Source: Balneolaceae bacterium
GTDB lineage: Bacteria > Bacteroidota > Rhodothermia > Balneolales > Balneolaceae
NCBI GenBank assembly: GCA_017643365.1
Contig: JAEPNO010000009.1
Coordinates: 62,001 to 126,000, forward strand
DNA length: 64,000 nt
Reading direction: 5' to 3'
This document shows, in pieces, positions 35,282 to 44,689 of the stretch (within the stretch, counting starts at the first letter, position 1; the number at the start of each line of letters is the position of its first letter). A program made the position numbers and the translations under genes. The notes beneath the pieces are model-generated. The model made no database searches. It had not been told where the DNA came from and saw only the letters and a list, made by a program, of their open reading frames with translations.

Positions 35282-37817
35282 GAAAAAACAACATACTTCA
35301 CCTGTATCAACACCGCTTGATTCCGGACGAAAAATGGAAATCATTGGCATTATTGTAATTGCCATCGCTGTTCTTCTGGGCTTAAGCATTGTTTCGTATA
35401 CCGCCGAAGATTACCAATACGCTCAGCGACTTTCTTTTTCTGATCTTTTCAATCCCGATGCCACTTCGCGAATGGTGCAAAATTGGCTAGGTCCGGTAGG
35501 CGCCTATATCTCGCACTTTTTAGTGTATAAACTGTTTGGCTATACCAGCCTTTTGTTTGCGCTGATAGTTGGTTATAACGGCTGGCATACCTTTCGCCGA
35601 CGAATGTTTCGCGACAACGCATACCTGAACGTGCTTTCGATTTGGGGGATGGTGTTGCTTTCAACATTTCTGGGTTGGTTGATTACCAACGAAGCCGGCA
35701 TCGAAGATCCGATCTGGTCTGGCGGAGCCGGAATTGCTTTTGCCAGCATCTTGCAAAACATCACCGGAATTGGTTCGATCTTTATTCTTTCTGTGTTGAT
35801 GCTGATTACCTTATTGCTGTTTGTGGAGCGTGATCTGCAAAAAACCATCGACAATTTGAAGTTGTGGATGGAGCAGATGCAGGAAAAAATGGAGCAAAAC
35901 CGACAAGAACGAGCAGAACGCAAAGCCCAAAAAGCGGCTGAACGCGAAGAACGGATTGCTGCAAAACGTGCCGAACTTCAGCTCAAAAAAGAAGAGCAAG
36001 AAGCTGCTAAAGAAGAGAAATCGAAAGAAAAGGCAAAGAAGAAGGAAGAAAAAGCAGCTGCGAAACCAGAGAAAACAGCCGAAGAGAATACCCCTGCCCC
36101 ATCCATCGATGAAATTGTAGAACGATCGGAAGAAGAAGATCGAAAGCGATTGGAAGAAGCAAAAGCTGAAGTGAAAACCTTGGATACCCGTCCGCGAGCC
36201 AGCCTTGAAAAGCCCAAGTCTGAAGTCACTGAGGACGACGATTTAGAAGTGGCCATTTTTAAAGGCGAGGAAGAAGAACAGGCCGATGCCAAAGAGCTGG
36301 ACAAAAAAAATCAGGAAAAGGCGAAGGAAGTCCCGGTTATCAAATACAAATTCCCGACCGTAGATTTGCTGAACACGCCGCCAAATGAAGGCAATGAAGT
36401 TGATCTGGAAGAGATCAAAGAAAACAAGCGTATTATTCTGGACAAGCTGAAACGCCACAAAATTGAAATTGTGGGTATTAATGCGATCGTTGGTCCAACC
36501 GTAACTTTGTATGAGCTGGAACCTGCTCCGGATGTTAAAATCAGCAAGATTGAGAGTTACTCGAACGATTTAAAAATGGCTACCGCATCAAAAGGATTGC
36601 GGATGTTGACGCCTATTCCGGGTAAATCTGCTGTTGGGATCGAGGTTCCAAACAGCACACGCGAAACGGTATACATTAAGCAAGTGATAAACACCAAAAA
36701 GTTCGTTGAAACGGATATGATACTTCCGGTAGCCTTTGGTAAAACCATCGAGAATGAAGTGTTTTTGATGGACTTGACCAAAATGCCTCACTTACTTGTG
36801 GCCGGTGCTACGGGTTCCGGTAAATCGGTCGGGATCAACACTATCATCACGTGTTTGTTATACAAATGTCATCCCGACAATCTGAAGTTTGTGATGATCG
36901 ATCCGAAGAAGATCGAGCTTTCGCTGTATCGCAATATTCAGAATCATTTTCTGGCGATGTTACCTAACGCCGATGAGCCGATCATCACCGATACCTCCAA
37001 AGCACTCGATACGCTAAACAGCGTGTGTAAAGAGATGGACGATCGCTACGATTTATTGAAAATGGCGCTCGTTCGCGATATTAAAGCTTACAACAAAAAA
37101 TATAAGGACGGCGAGCTGGATGAAGAACTTGGTCACCGCCACTTGCCGTACATCGTAGTAATTATTGATGAGCTTGCCGATTTAATGATGACAGCCGGAA
37201 AGCAAATTGAAGAGCCGATTGCCCGTATCGCTCAGCTTGCTCGGGCGGTTGGTATCCATATGGTTGTAGCAACGCAGCGACCATCCGTGAACGTAATTAC
37301 GGGTACCATCAAAGCGAATTTCCCTGCTCGTGTTGCCTATCAAGTGGCCTCGAAAGTAGATTCGAGAACGATTTTAGATGTTGGTGGAGCGGATCAATTA
37401 GTGGGAATGGGCGATATGTTGTATACCAACGGAGCGGGTATGGTTCGCATCCAAAACGCTTTTGTAAGCACCGAAGAAGTGGAGCGCATCAACGCATTTG
37501 TAGGCGAACAAGCAGGATATAAGGAACCATTTTATCTGCCGGTAATTCAAGAGGACAATGGAGGCATCCCTGATCCGTTAGAAGACATAGACGATATGTT
37601 CGAGACGGCCGCCAAAGTGGTGATATTACATCAACAGGGATCGGTTTCTCTCTTACAGCGTAAACTAAAAATCGGCTATAATCGCGCCGGACGAATCATA
37701 GATCAATTATTTAATGCAGGGATTGTTGGACCATATCAAGGAAGTACTGCCCGCGACGTACTCGTGCAAGACGAGGATGAATTACAAGAGATTTTGGATG
37801 GACTTAAAGACTTATAA
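35274..37817 (+). CDS. ftsK: DNA translocase FtsK
   Basis: The 847-residue protein has four N-terminal membrane segments (about 23-190), a highly charged Lys/Glu/Ala linker (about 195-360), and the motor with Walker A GATGSGKSVG (about 511-520) and Walker B IVVIIDELADLMM. The C-terminal gamma domain (VILHQQGSVSLLQRKLKIGY, then AGRIIDQLFNAGIVGP) recognises polar DNA sequences. It pumps the chromosome termini across the division septum. The start overlaps comB and the end overlaps the LolA-like gene, so the run is probably one operon. Confidence 0.96.
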   Translation: MAKKKQHTSPVSTPLDSGRKMEIIGIIVIAIAVLLGLSIVSYTAEDYQYAQRLSFSDLFNPDATSRMVQNWLGPVGAYISHFLVYKLFGYTSLLFALIVGYNGWHTFRRRMFRDNAYLNVLSIWGMVLLSTFLGWLITNEAGIEDPIWSGGAGIAFASILQNITGIGSIFILSVLMLITLLLFVERDLQKTIDNLKLWMEQMQEKMEQNRQERAERKAQKAAEREERIAAKRAELQLKKEEQEAAKEEKSKEKAKKKEEKAAAKPEKTAEENTPAPSIDEIVERSEEEDRKRLEEAKAEVKTLDTRPRASLEKPKSEVTEDDDLEVAIFKGEEEEQADAKELDKKNQEKAKEVPVIKYKFPTVDLLNTPPNEGNEVDLEEIKENKRIILDKLKRHKIEIVGINAIVGPTVTLYELEPAPDVKISKIESYSNDLKMATASKGLRMLTPIPGKSAVGIEVPNSTRETVYIKQVINTKKFVETDMILPVAFGKTIENEVFLMDLTKMPHLLVAGATGSGKSVGINTIITCLLYKCHPDNLKFVMIDPKKIELSLYRNIQNHFLAMLPNADEPIITDTSKALDTLNSVCKEMDDRYDLLKMALVRDIKAYNKKYKDGELDEELGHRHLPYIVVIIDELADLMMTAGKQIEEPIARIAQLARAVGIHMVVATQRPSVNVITGTIKANFPARVAYQVASKVDSRTILDVGGADQLVGMGDMLYTNGAGMVRIQNAFVSTEEVERINAFVGEQAGYKEPFYLPVIQEDNGGIPDPLEDIDDMFETAAKVVILHQQGSVSLLQRKLKIGYNRAGRIIDQLFNAGIVGPYQGSTARDVLVQDEDELQEILDGLKDL

Positions 37818-38424
37818 ACGCTCATTACTAATTGTGCTTTTTTTTATTGGAGCCAGTTTTCAGGTTCAGGCACAAAGCACTCCAGTTTTTGATCAACTAA
37901 AAGCCCGTTTTGATGCCGGTGAAGTTTTTAAAGGACAATTCGAGCATGTCTATTTAGATTCTTATACCGAAGAAACCACACGTACCGATGGAAACATCTG
38001 GATTAATGCTGTGGGTTATAAACTAGAAAGCGCCCAACAAACTATCGTGGTGGACGGGGAGATTTCGCAAGTGTACGACGGATCAAGAAACCGGGTGATC
38101 ATAAGCGAATACGAAGCTGAAGAAGACGATTTTGCACCATCACGTATGTTAAGTGGCATCGACGAAACTTATACAGCCAGCGAAGAGCCATTGGGCGACG
38201 GTAAAACGAAAATCACTCTCATCACCACCGATGATTTTGCCGCTTTTATTACTGTAGAAATTGAAGTAAATGCTCAGCTTTTGCCTTTAAAAATTACGGC
38301 TTACGACATCGCCGATAATGTAATTATAACCACTTTTTCGGAAGGCGCCTTCATCCCCGAAAACTCTTCGATCTTTGAATTTACTCATCCCGAAGATGCC
38401 GAAATCGTTGACATGAGATACTGA
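37798..38424 (+). CDS. lolA: LolA-like outer-membrane lipoprotein carrier protein
   Basis: From ATG at 37798, which overlaps the 3' end of ftsK by 20 bases, the product is 208 residues with a signal peptide ending VQAQS. KGQFEHVYLDSYTEETTRTD, GNIWINAVGYKLES and the C-terminal TFSEGAFIPENSSIFEF segment match the LolA beta-half-barrel pattern. LolA carries lipoproteins across the periplasm. The ftsK-lolA order is also known from proteobacteria, which supports the call. An earlier in-frame start at 37714 would lie inside ftsK and lacks a signal peptide. Confidence 0.85.
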   Translation: MDLKTYKRSLLIVLFFIGASFQVQAQSTPVFDQLKARFDAGEVFKGQFEHVYLDSYTEETTRTDGNIWINAVGYKLESAQQTIVVDGEISQVYDGSRNRVIISEYEAEEDDFAPSRMLSGIDETYTASEEPLGDGKTKITLITTDDFAAFITVEIEVNAQLLPLKITAYDIADNVIITTFSEGAFIPENSSIFEFTHPEDAEIVDMRY

Positions 38425-38425
38425 T

Positions 38426-39451
38426 ATGAACAAATACGTAAAGGTTGGCATAAGTCTGCTCGTTGGATTGGGGTTTTTGTGGTTCGCTTTTAAAGATGTT
38501 GAACTTTCGGAGATTGTAGAAGCTTCGAAAGGAGCTAGTTGGGGCTGGTTTTTTCCATTTGCAGGAGTGACTCTATTTGCCCATTTCATCCGCGCTGAAC
38601 GCTGGCGCATGCTTTTTGAAGACAAAGCGAATCTTCCACATCGCTCTACTTTGTTTACCGGAGTGATGTTTGGCTATCTCACCAATATTGCTTTCCCAAG
38701 ACTAGGCGAAATTACACGTCCCGTTTATGTTGCCCGCCAACTTGATGAAAGTAACTCTAAATTGATCGGTACAGTTGTGCTCGAACGCATTGTGGATGTA
38801 TTGAGTATGCTTTTCATCCTGGTGTTGGTTGGTATTTTTCTGATTTCAGATGTTCAGGTACTTTCAAACCTTTTTGGCACCGATGTAACTGATCCCGAAG
38901 TGTATGTTGGCTTGATAAAAGCCGTGGCATTATACGGTGGTATTTTACTTGCCGGTGGGGTGCTGATCTTTTTTGTGCTGAACAAATTGAGTTCTCCCGA
39001 AAATAAATTGGGTCAGTTTTTCGCAAAGCTAAGCGAAGGCTTTAAGAATTTTGCTCAAGGCATTCTGGCTATTCGAGAACTTGAAAACTGGCCGCTGTTC
39101 ATTTTTCATACGGCATTGATCTGGGTGTGCTACATTACCATGACGTACATCCCCTTTTTCATGTTTGATATGACGAACGTCTTCGACCTTTCCTACACCG
39201 ATGCAATTATATTAACCATGGTTTCTGCGGTAGGTATTTCGATTCCAACTCCCGGCGGCGTTGGCAGTTATCACATATTCATCAAGCTTGCATTGCTCTA
39301 CCTTTATGCGGTGCCCGAGGCTACTGGACTTGCTTTTGCAACCATCGCCCACGCAGCTACTTTAGTGGTGATTATCGTTGTTACTCCAATACTCCTTGCC
39401 GTTGAAAAGCGCTTGTCGATGGGTAGAGAGAAAGCTAAAATTATCGAATAG
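38426..39451 (+). CDS. Flippase-like membrane protein (UPF0104, lysylphosphatidylglycerol synthase TM type)
   Basis: The 341-residue protein has about eight membrane segments. The N-terminus KVGISLLVGLGFLWFAFKDV and FAHFIRAERWRMLF (about 50-63) with FPRLGEITRPVYVARQL are diagnostic for the AglD/UPF0104/LPG-synthase-TM family. TMVSAVGISIPTPGGVGSYH near the C-terminus is the other conserved site. Members flip lipids or lipid-linked sugars; the substrate here is unknown. It starts one base after the LolA-like stop codon. Confidence 0.88.
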   Translation: MNKYVKVGISLLVGLGFLWFAFKDVELSEIVEASKGASWGWFFPFAGVTLFAHFIRAERWRMLFEDKANLPHRSTLFTGVMFGYLTNIAFPRLGEITRPVYVARQLDESNSKLIGTVVLERIVDVLSMLFILVLVGIFLISDVQVLSNLFGTDVTDPEVYVGLIKAVALYGGILLAGGVLIFFVLNKLSSPENKLGQFFAKLSEGFKNFAQGILAIRELENWPLFIFHTALIWVCYITMTYIPFFMFDMTNVFDLSYTDAIILTMVSAVGISIPTPGGVGSYHIFIKLALLYLYAVPEATGLAFATIAHAATLVVIIVVTPILLAVEKRLSMGREKAKIIE

Positions 39452-39549
39452 ATTATACGATTGGCTGAATAAGCATCGGGTATTTTAATATTGCTGCATT
39501 AGATTTAAGCTACCATTATTCGATTTTCATGTTTTTTTGCTGATTCTTC

Positions 39550-39565
39550 TCCGCCAGCCGGCGGA
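39550..39565. repeat. REP-like palindrome TCCGCC...GGCGGA (copy 1)
   Basis: tccgccagccggcgga, with related elements at 50743-50760 and 55410-55425. It lies between the flippase gene and the convergent TauE gene. Confidence 0.75.
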
Positions 39566-39602
39566 TCTGAATGACTTTTAAACTACTACTTAGATTTACA
39601 GC

Positions 39603-40418
39603 TCACCCAAAAACGCCCCAAAGTAATCGGCTGGCCATAATTACGGCAAGTACAGCGAATCCCCACTGTAAATATTGCTGTTTTAGCTTGTGATTAAGGA
39701 TCGTTCCGAAATTAGCGCCGACTAATCCACCTATAGCCAGCGGAAGCGCCGCACCGATATCAACATATCCCAGATTATACGGGGATATTCCCTGATTATT
39801 GACATCAACCAGTGCCAATTGAATCAATCCTGTTGTGATAAGAACACACATCCCAAGGTGAGAAATACTCACCGCTTTTTTGAAAGGCTGCTTGTACACC
39901 AAATTCATGATTGGCACCATAACTCCACCTCCGCCCACTCCAGCTAAAGCGGCCACTAATCCACCTGAAAGTCCTGCCGTTCCTGCTGATTTCGTTTTAA
40001 AATCCATATCGGATTCATCTTCAGTAAGTTCTTGAGAGATTTTGCCACGCTTGAACATCATATAAGCGGCGAAAAATAGAACCGCGCTGAAAATGATTAC
40101 GAATTGCTCCCTGTCGTAATATTCGGAAGTTAGAATCCACTTTCCGAAGGAAATTCCAATCGCACCGAATACCCCAAGCATCAACCCTTCTTTTATATAA
40201 AGGTTTTTGTTCAGATACTGCCGAACAGAACTGCTTACTGAGGTGAACAACGTGCATAACAAACCACTTGCCACTGACCATTGAACCGGGTTTTCAACGC
40301 CGGCTTCATCGAACAAGAAATAAAGAACGGGAGTGAAAATGATTCCTCCACCAACCCCCATTGAACCGGCAATTAAGCCACCAAATACCCCGATTATTAG
40401 TAAAATGAATGGTTCCAT
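39603..40418 (-). CDS. TauE/SafE-family anion permease
   Basis: The 271-residue protein has about eight membrane segments in two halves, each with a glycine-rich signature: GGLIAGSMGVGGGIIFTPVL (about 14-33) and AALAGVGGGGVMVPIMNLV (about 155-173). This is the DUF81/TauE pattern. Relatives export sulfite, sulfoacetate or similar anions; no substrate can be assigned from this locus. The gene is single and transcribed toward the flippase gene. Confidence 0.9.
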   Translation of the reverse strand: MEPFILLIIGVFGGLIAGSMGVGGGIIFTPVLYFLFDEAGVENPVQWSVASGLLCTLFTSVSSSVRQYLNKNLYIKEGLMLGVFGAIGISFGKWILTSEYYDREQFVIIFSAVLFFAAYMMFKRGKISQELTEDESDMDFKTKSAGTAGLSGGLVAALAGVGGGGVMVPIMNLVYKQPFKKAVSISHLGMCVLITTGLIQLALVDVNNQGISPYNLGYVDIGAALPLAIGGLVGANFGTILNHKLKQQYLQWGFAVLAVIMASRLLWGVFG

Positions 40419-40462
40419 GTATTTAAATTAGCTTCATTTTCTGTGAATTACACACCCCTAAA

Positions 40463-40480
40463 TCCCCTCTCTAGAGGGGA
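40463..40480. repeat. Palindrome TCCCCTCT...AGAGGGGA
   Basis: Eight-base arms preceded by cacccctaaa, a dispersed intergenic form also echoed at 41456, 50617 and 55387-55440. It lies between PhzF and TauE on the minus strand. Confidence 0.6.
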
Positions 40481-40561
40481 CTTCTTCTTCTAGAGTTGCT
40501 ACTTTTGATTGATCAAAATTTATGAACTATTCCTTATTCGTAATTCCTAATTCTATATTTC

Positions 40562-41344
40562 TCAAACCTCAATCTCTCCTCTTAGAAAAGTAACGGCTTG
40601 ACCTTCAATTTCGACGCGATCGCCTAAATGACGAACGGTTAGATCTCCCACTCTTTTTGATATTTGACGGGCTAACAGTTCTGATTTCCCCAGTTCCTTT
40701 GCCCAATATGGTGTGGTTTTGGTATGTGCGGATCCGGTAACAGGATCTTCATCGATGCCCACTTGAGGGGCAAAGAATCGGGAAACAAAATCAACGTTCT
40801 CGCCCGGTGCAGTGACGATAATTCCCCGAGCATCAACCTCTTTCAGAAATCGGAAATCCGGTTCCAGCGCCGCAACTTCTTCTTCCGATTCCAAAACAAC
40901 CATATAATCATCGCTACGATAAGTTTTAGAGGTTCGTTTTATTCCCAATGCTTGGAATAAAATCGGTGGAGCTTCCACCTGAGGCATGTCATCGGTGGGG
41001 AAGTTCATTGAATATCCGATGTCCGCTTTTTTTACCGTTAACCGACCACTTTTCGTATCAAATTTTAGTTCATTACCGGCAAAACCCAACTCGCTAAACA
41101 AAACATGTGCAGTTGCCAACGTCGCATGCCCGCACAAATCCACTTCAACTTCGGGCGTAAACCACCGAAGACCAAAGGCTTCATGCTCCTCCACATAAAA
41201 AGCTGTCTCAGAAAGATTGTTCTCCATGGCGATCTTCTGCATGGTTTCTACCGGCAACCAACTTGATAGGGGCACTACCGCAGCGGGATTTCCACCAAAA
41301 ACGTGATCGGTAAATGCATCAACTTGAAAAATGGGGAATTTCAT
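40562..41344 (-). CDS. PhzF-family isomerase-like protein
   Basis: The 260-residue protein matches PhzF: QVDAFTDHVFGGNPAAVVPL at the N-terminus, MQKIAMENNLSETAFYVE (with the catalytic Glu of NLSETAF), VDLCGHATLATAHVLF and EDPVTGSAHTKTTPYWAKELG. Members isomerise or epimerise small acids using one acidic residue and no cofactor. The single-gene context gives no pathway. The name yfhB/yddE is used for homologues but is not assigned here. Confidence 0.93.
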   Translation of the reverse strand: MKFPIFQVDAFTDHVFGGNPAAVVPLSSWLPVETMQKIAMENNLSETAFYVEEHEAFGLRWFTPEVEVDLCGHATLATAHVLFSELGFAGNELKFDTKSGRLTVKKADIGYSMNFPTDDMPQVEAPPILFQALGIKRTSKTYRSDDYMVVLESEEEVAALEPDFRFLKEVDARGIIVTAPGENVDFVSRFFAPQVGIDEDPVTGSAHTKTTPYWAKELGKSELLARQISKRVGDLTVRHLGDRVEIEGQAVTFLRGEIEV

Positions 41345-41455
41345 AGGCCAAGAATTAGGTTTATCTTCCAGTACAATCTACAATTTTTGAATTAAGACTG
41401 ATAACATAATCCTGCTCCCGATTTCTCAATCTAGTATTGAGTTCTTAACTGAGCT

Positions 41456-41479
41456 CCCTCCCATTTTCAAAAGGGAGGG
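41456..41479. repeat. Stem-loop CCCTCCC...GGGAGGG upstream of mutS2
   Basis: Seven-base arms around a 10-base loop (attttcaaaa), followed by tcggggaggggtttctt. The same attttcaaaa- or tttcaaaa-centred design occurs at 50617-50638, so this is a dispersed repeat rather than a regulator specific to mutS2. Confidence 0.6.
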
Positions 41480-41509
41480 TCGGGGAGGGGTTTCTTAACT
41501 TATTCTTTG

Positions 41510-43915
41510 ATGGAGTTCTATCCCGAAAACGTATTAGAAAAACTTGGCTATGAACAAGTTCGGGAGGCAACCTTAGCTGCCGCCCAATCCATCCGTTCTG
41601 CAGAGATGATTGAAGAGCTCCGTCCTACCAATCGCAAAGATCGAGTACAAGTGCTCTTGGCTCAAACAAGTGAGATGATGGCGATCATTCGCGATCCCGA
41701 AGTGTTTCCGATGGACGAACTGCCCGACGTTCGAGATCACTTAGATACCGCCAAAGCATATGGTAGCATCATTCCTTTATATGCCTTTCGCGACATTTTG
41801 AAAATCAGCGTAACTGCTCGAACGATAAAGAAGTTCATCAAACAAAAAGAAGAACGGGCGCAGGTACTTAGTGAAATCTCCGAACGATTGATTCCCCAGA
41901 AAGAGCTGGAGAATCACATTAAAGGAAAAGTCACCGAAAATGGTGAACTACGTGATGATGCCTCACCGGAGTTGAAAAGCATTCGAAAGCGCTTGAACTC
42001 AAAACGGAATGAGTTACGAAGCACCATCAACAAAATGATGCGTAACGCAGTTAAAGACGGCATGGCCAGCGATGAGGGCGCTACCATCAGAAACGGTCGC
42101 ATGGTGATACCCATTCAAGCTGAATACAAACGGCAGATTCAGGGCTTCATTCATGATGTATCATCGACAGGACAAACGGTGTACCTGGAACCGGTTGAAG
42201 CACTGCACTTAAATAACGAAATCCGACAGTTTCAGGCCGAAGAACAACAAGAAATTGAACGGATTCTTCAGGAACTCACCAACCACATTCGGGTGAATCG
42301 GGAATACATCTCCGTAAATATTGAAACATTGGCGGAGCTGGATGTAATATATGCCAAAGCCAAGGTGAGCATTCAGTTAGAAGGAGAAATTCCCTCTGTT
42401 TCTCATACCGGATTCACTAAACTGAAAGAGGCTTTCAATCCTAACCTTCGGCTCAAAAATCTATCTCTCAAAAAAGAAGATCGCTTAGAGGTCATTCCCC
42501 TCGATCTTGAGCTATCGGAAGACGAACACTGCCTCATGATCACCGGTCCGAATGCGGGTGGGAAATCGGTGGCGATGAAAACCATGGGGATTTGTGTGTT
42601 GATGAATCAATCGGGATATGCCATTCCGGTTAATCCAATTTCGGAATTGCCTGTGTTTAACGGCGTTTTTGTTGATCTGGGCGATGATCAGTCGATTGAG
42701 AATGATTTGAGTACCTTTTCATCGCGTTTGCAATGGATGCGGGAAACCCAACATCGTTTGCAGGAAAATAGCCTCATTTTAATTGATGAAGCCGCTGCCG
42801 GCACCGATCCTGATGAAGGATCTGCACTATTCCAGTCGTTTATTGAATACATTTTGAGATACGATTGCAAGATTTTGGTGACCACTCACCATGGCGCTTT
42901 AAAAGTTTTTGCCCACGAGCATCCAAACGCCATCAATGGCTCGATGGAGTTTGATCAGGCCTCACTTTCGCCTACCTATCGTTTTAAAAAGGGAATTCCG
43001 GGCAGTAGTTACGCCTTTGAAATTGCAGAGCGCATGCATCTGGATAAGCGAATTCTTTCTCGATCTCGAGAACTGCTTGGCGAAGCAAAAAGTAAAATGG
43101 AAGGCTTAATTGCGGAACTGGAATCGAAAACCCAATCTGCCGAAGAGCTTGAAGAGAAGAACAAGGAAATCTTAAAACGAGCTCAAGTGAATGAGAATCG
43201 TTACAAGCAAAAGCTGGAATCCTTAAATCGGGAGCGAGATAAGATTCGCGAAAAAGCACTGAAAGAAGCAAAATCCATCATGGATCAAGCGAATCAAAAG
43301 GTTGAGCGTGCGGTTGAGAAGATAGTTGAAGAGAAAAAGACCGGTAAAAAGCAGATTAAGGAAATCCGCAAAGATATTGAGCAAGAGAAGGATAAGATTG
43401 AATCATCCCTCGAAGAAGTAAAAGAAAAGCGAGAGGCTAAGTTCGTGAAAAGTAGCGAGCAACCTGCTGTGGGTGATCATGTTCGGTTTTTGGATGGAAA
43501 CACAACCGGTCAGCTGGTAGAATTAAAAGGCAACAACGCAACCGTTCAGGCAGATGGTCTTCGATTGAAAACGAAGTACAAAAACCTGGTTAAGGTTGAA
43601 CCACCAAAGAAGAATAAATCAAAAAAGGGTCGCGCCAACGTAATTATTAACGACTCATCGTTAAAAGGCGCGGTATCACCACGTTTAGACCTTAGAGGAA
43701 AACGAGCCGAAGAAGCACTTGATGAGGTGACTCAATATTTAGATAAGGCCGTATTTAGAGGTTTGAATCAAGTGGAGATCATTCACGGCAAGGGAACCGG
43801 GATTTTAAAAGAACAAATTCACAAATATTTGGGTGATCGCTCCGAAGTTAAATCGTACGCTCTTGCCAACGAAGACTTTGGCGGCGCCGGCTGCACGGTT
43901 GTTGAGTTGAAGTGA
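41510..43915 (+). CDS. mutS2: MutS2 endonuclease / ribosome-collision ATPase
   Basis: The 801-residue protein has an N-terminal MutS-core part (ENVLEKLGYEQVREATLAAA), an ABC ATPase with Walker A ITGPNAGGKSVAMKTMG and the signature region DLSTFSSRLQWM plus LILIDEAAAGTDPDEGSAL, a long coiled coil (about 520-650) and a C-terminal Smr domain (LDLRGKRAEEALDEVTQYL, IIHGKGTGILKEQIHKYLG). MutS2 cleaves branched DNA and also splits collided ribosomes in some bacteria. ATG at 41510 is preferred over the TTG immediately before it. A short-period repeat follows the stop. Confidence 0.96.
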   Translation: MEFYPENVLEKLGYEQVREATLAAAQSIRSAEMIEELRPTNRKDRVQVLLAQTSEMMAIIRDPEVFPMDELPDVRDHLDTAKAYGSIIPLYAFRDILKISVTARTIKKFIKQKEERAQVLSEISERLIPQKELENHIKGKVTENGELRDDASPELKSIRKRLNSKRNELRSTINKMMRNAVKDGMASDEGATIRNGRMVIPIQAEYKRQIQGFIHDVSSTGQTVYLEPVEALHLNNEIRQFQAEEQQEIERILQELTNHIRVNREYISVNIETLAELDVIYAKAKVSIQLEGEIPSVSHTGFTKLKEAFNPNLRLKNLSLKKEDRLEVIPLDLELSEDEHCLMITGPNAGGKSVAMKTMGICVLMNQSGYAIPVNPISELPVFNGVFVDLGDDQSIENDLSTFSSRLQWMRETQHRLQENSLILIDEAAAGTDPDEGSALFQSFIEYILRYDCKILVTTHHGALKVFAHEHPNAINGSMEFDQASLSPTYRFKKGIPGSSYAFEIAERMHLDKRILSRSRELLGEAKSKMEGLIAELESKTQSAEELEEKNKEILKRAQVNENRYKQKLESLNRERDKIREKALKEAKSIMDQANQKVERAVEKIVEEKKTGKKQIKEIRKDIEQEKDKIESSLEEVKEKREAKFVKSSEQPAVGDHVRFLDGNTTGQLVELKGNNATVQADGLRLKTKYKNLVKVEPPKKNKSKKGRANVIINDSSLKGAVSPRLDLRGKRAEEALDEVTQYLDKAVFRGLNQVEIIHGKGTGILKEQIHKYLGDRSEVKSYALANEDFGGAGCTVVELK

Positions 43916-43957
43916 GTAATGAGTTTTGAGTGTTGAGTGTTTAGTTTTGAGTTGATC
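43916..43957. repeat. Degenerate tgagttt/tgagtgt short-period repeat after mutS2
   Basis: About five worn copies of a 7-to-8-base unit (tgagttt, tgagtgt, tgagtgt, ttagttt, tgagttg) run from the stop codon of mutS2. This is one of several cases in the window where a short tandem repeat begins at a stop codon. Confidence 0.6.
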
Positions 43958-44040
43958 AACTACGTTTGAATTAGGCTGAATAGAGGGTGATTCTAATTTG
44001 AATGTAATTTCATTGTAATTACATTTAGTGCAAATAATCA

Positions 44041-44292
44041 ATGAATCAGATGAAAACAAAGCTAATCAAGGTTGGGAATTCGAAGGGCGTTAGGATCCCG
44101 AAACCAATGATAGAAGAAGCCGGTTTGTCGGATGATATTGAACTCATCCTCGATGATAATAGAATCATCTTACAATCAACAATTACCCCAAGAGCAAATT
44201 GGGATGAAGGCTTTTCCACAGATAGTGAATCTGTTGGAGAAACTGTGCCTTATTTATCCAATGATTGGGATGAAGAAGAATGGACATGGTAA
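44041..44292 (+). CDS. MazE/AbrB-type antitoxin
   Basis: The 83-residue protein has an N-terminal swapped-hairpin DNA-binding domain of the SpoVT-AbrB/MazE type (TKLIKVGNSKGVRIPKPMIEE, residues about 5-25) and an acidic C-terminus (DWDEEEWTW) that would plug the toxin's RNA site. Start is the ATG at 44041, with a second possible one at 44050. The 3' end overlaps the MazF-type toxin gene by 13 bases. Confidence 0.9.
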   Translation: MNQMKTKLIKVGNSKGVRIPKPMIEEAGLSDDIELILDDNRIILQSTITPRANWDEGFSTDSESVGETVPYLSNDWDEEEWTW

Positions 44293-44606
44293 CACGTTTC
44301 GAGGTTCACTTGGTTGCTTTAGACCCAACCATTGGTTCGGAGATTAAAAAAACTCGACCATGTGTCATTATTTCGCCTGACGAGATGAATAGACATCTAA
44401 AGACAGTAGTTATTGCGCCACTTACTTCCACAATTAAGAACTACCCGACTCGTGTTGCTTTAACATTTCAGGGTAAATCTGGTGAAATTGTGCTCGACCA
44501 ACTTCGAACGGTTGATAAGCGCCGACTTGTTAAAAAACTAGGAACGATATCAAGAAAAGCCCAAATAGCTACTTCCAGAATTCTTATTGAGATGTTCGAG
44601 CTTTAA
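44280..44606 (+). CDS. MazF/PemK-family endoribonuclease toxin
   Basis: The 108-residue product has the PemK/MazF core: VHLVALDPTIGSEIKKTRPCVIISPDEMN, then TVVIAPLTSTIKNYPTRVAL and DQLRTVDKRRLVKKLGTIS. The last contains the conserved Asp-Gln-x-Arg and Arg-Leu-x-x-x-x-Gly pattern. Such toxins cut single-stranded RNA at short sites. The overlap with the antitoxin gene indicates a coupled operon. ATG at 44280 or 44286 could be the start. Confidence 0.93.
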   Translation: MDMVTRFEVHLVALDPTIGSEIKKTRPCVIISPDEMNRHLKTVVIAPLTSTIKNYPTRVALTFQGKSGEIVLDQLRTVDKRRLVKKLGTISRKAQIATSRILIEMFEL

Positions 44607-44689
44607 TTGATTTCGGAACGTGAACTACCATAATACGTTTTACAAAATAGGTTACTCCTAATTTTATATTTCATATTCCTAATTACCTC

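Noticed and set aside
35811-36458. Several minus-strand reading frames inside ftsK rich in Ser/Phe
   Set aside because: They mirror the Lys/Glu/Ala-rich linker codons of ftsK in reverse and have no independent support.
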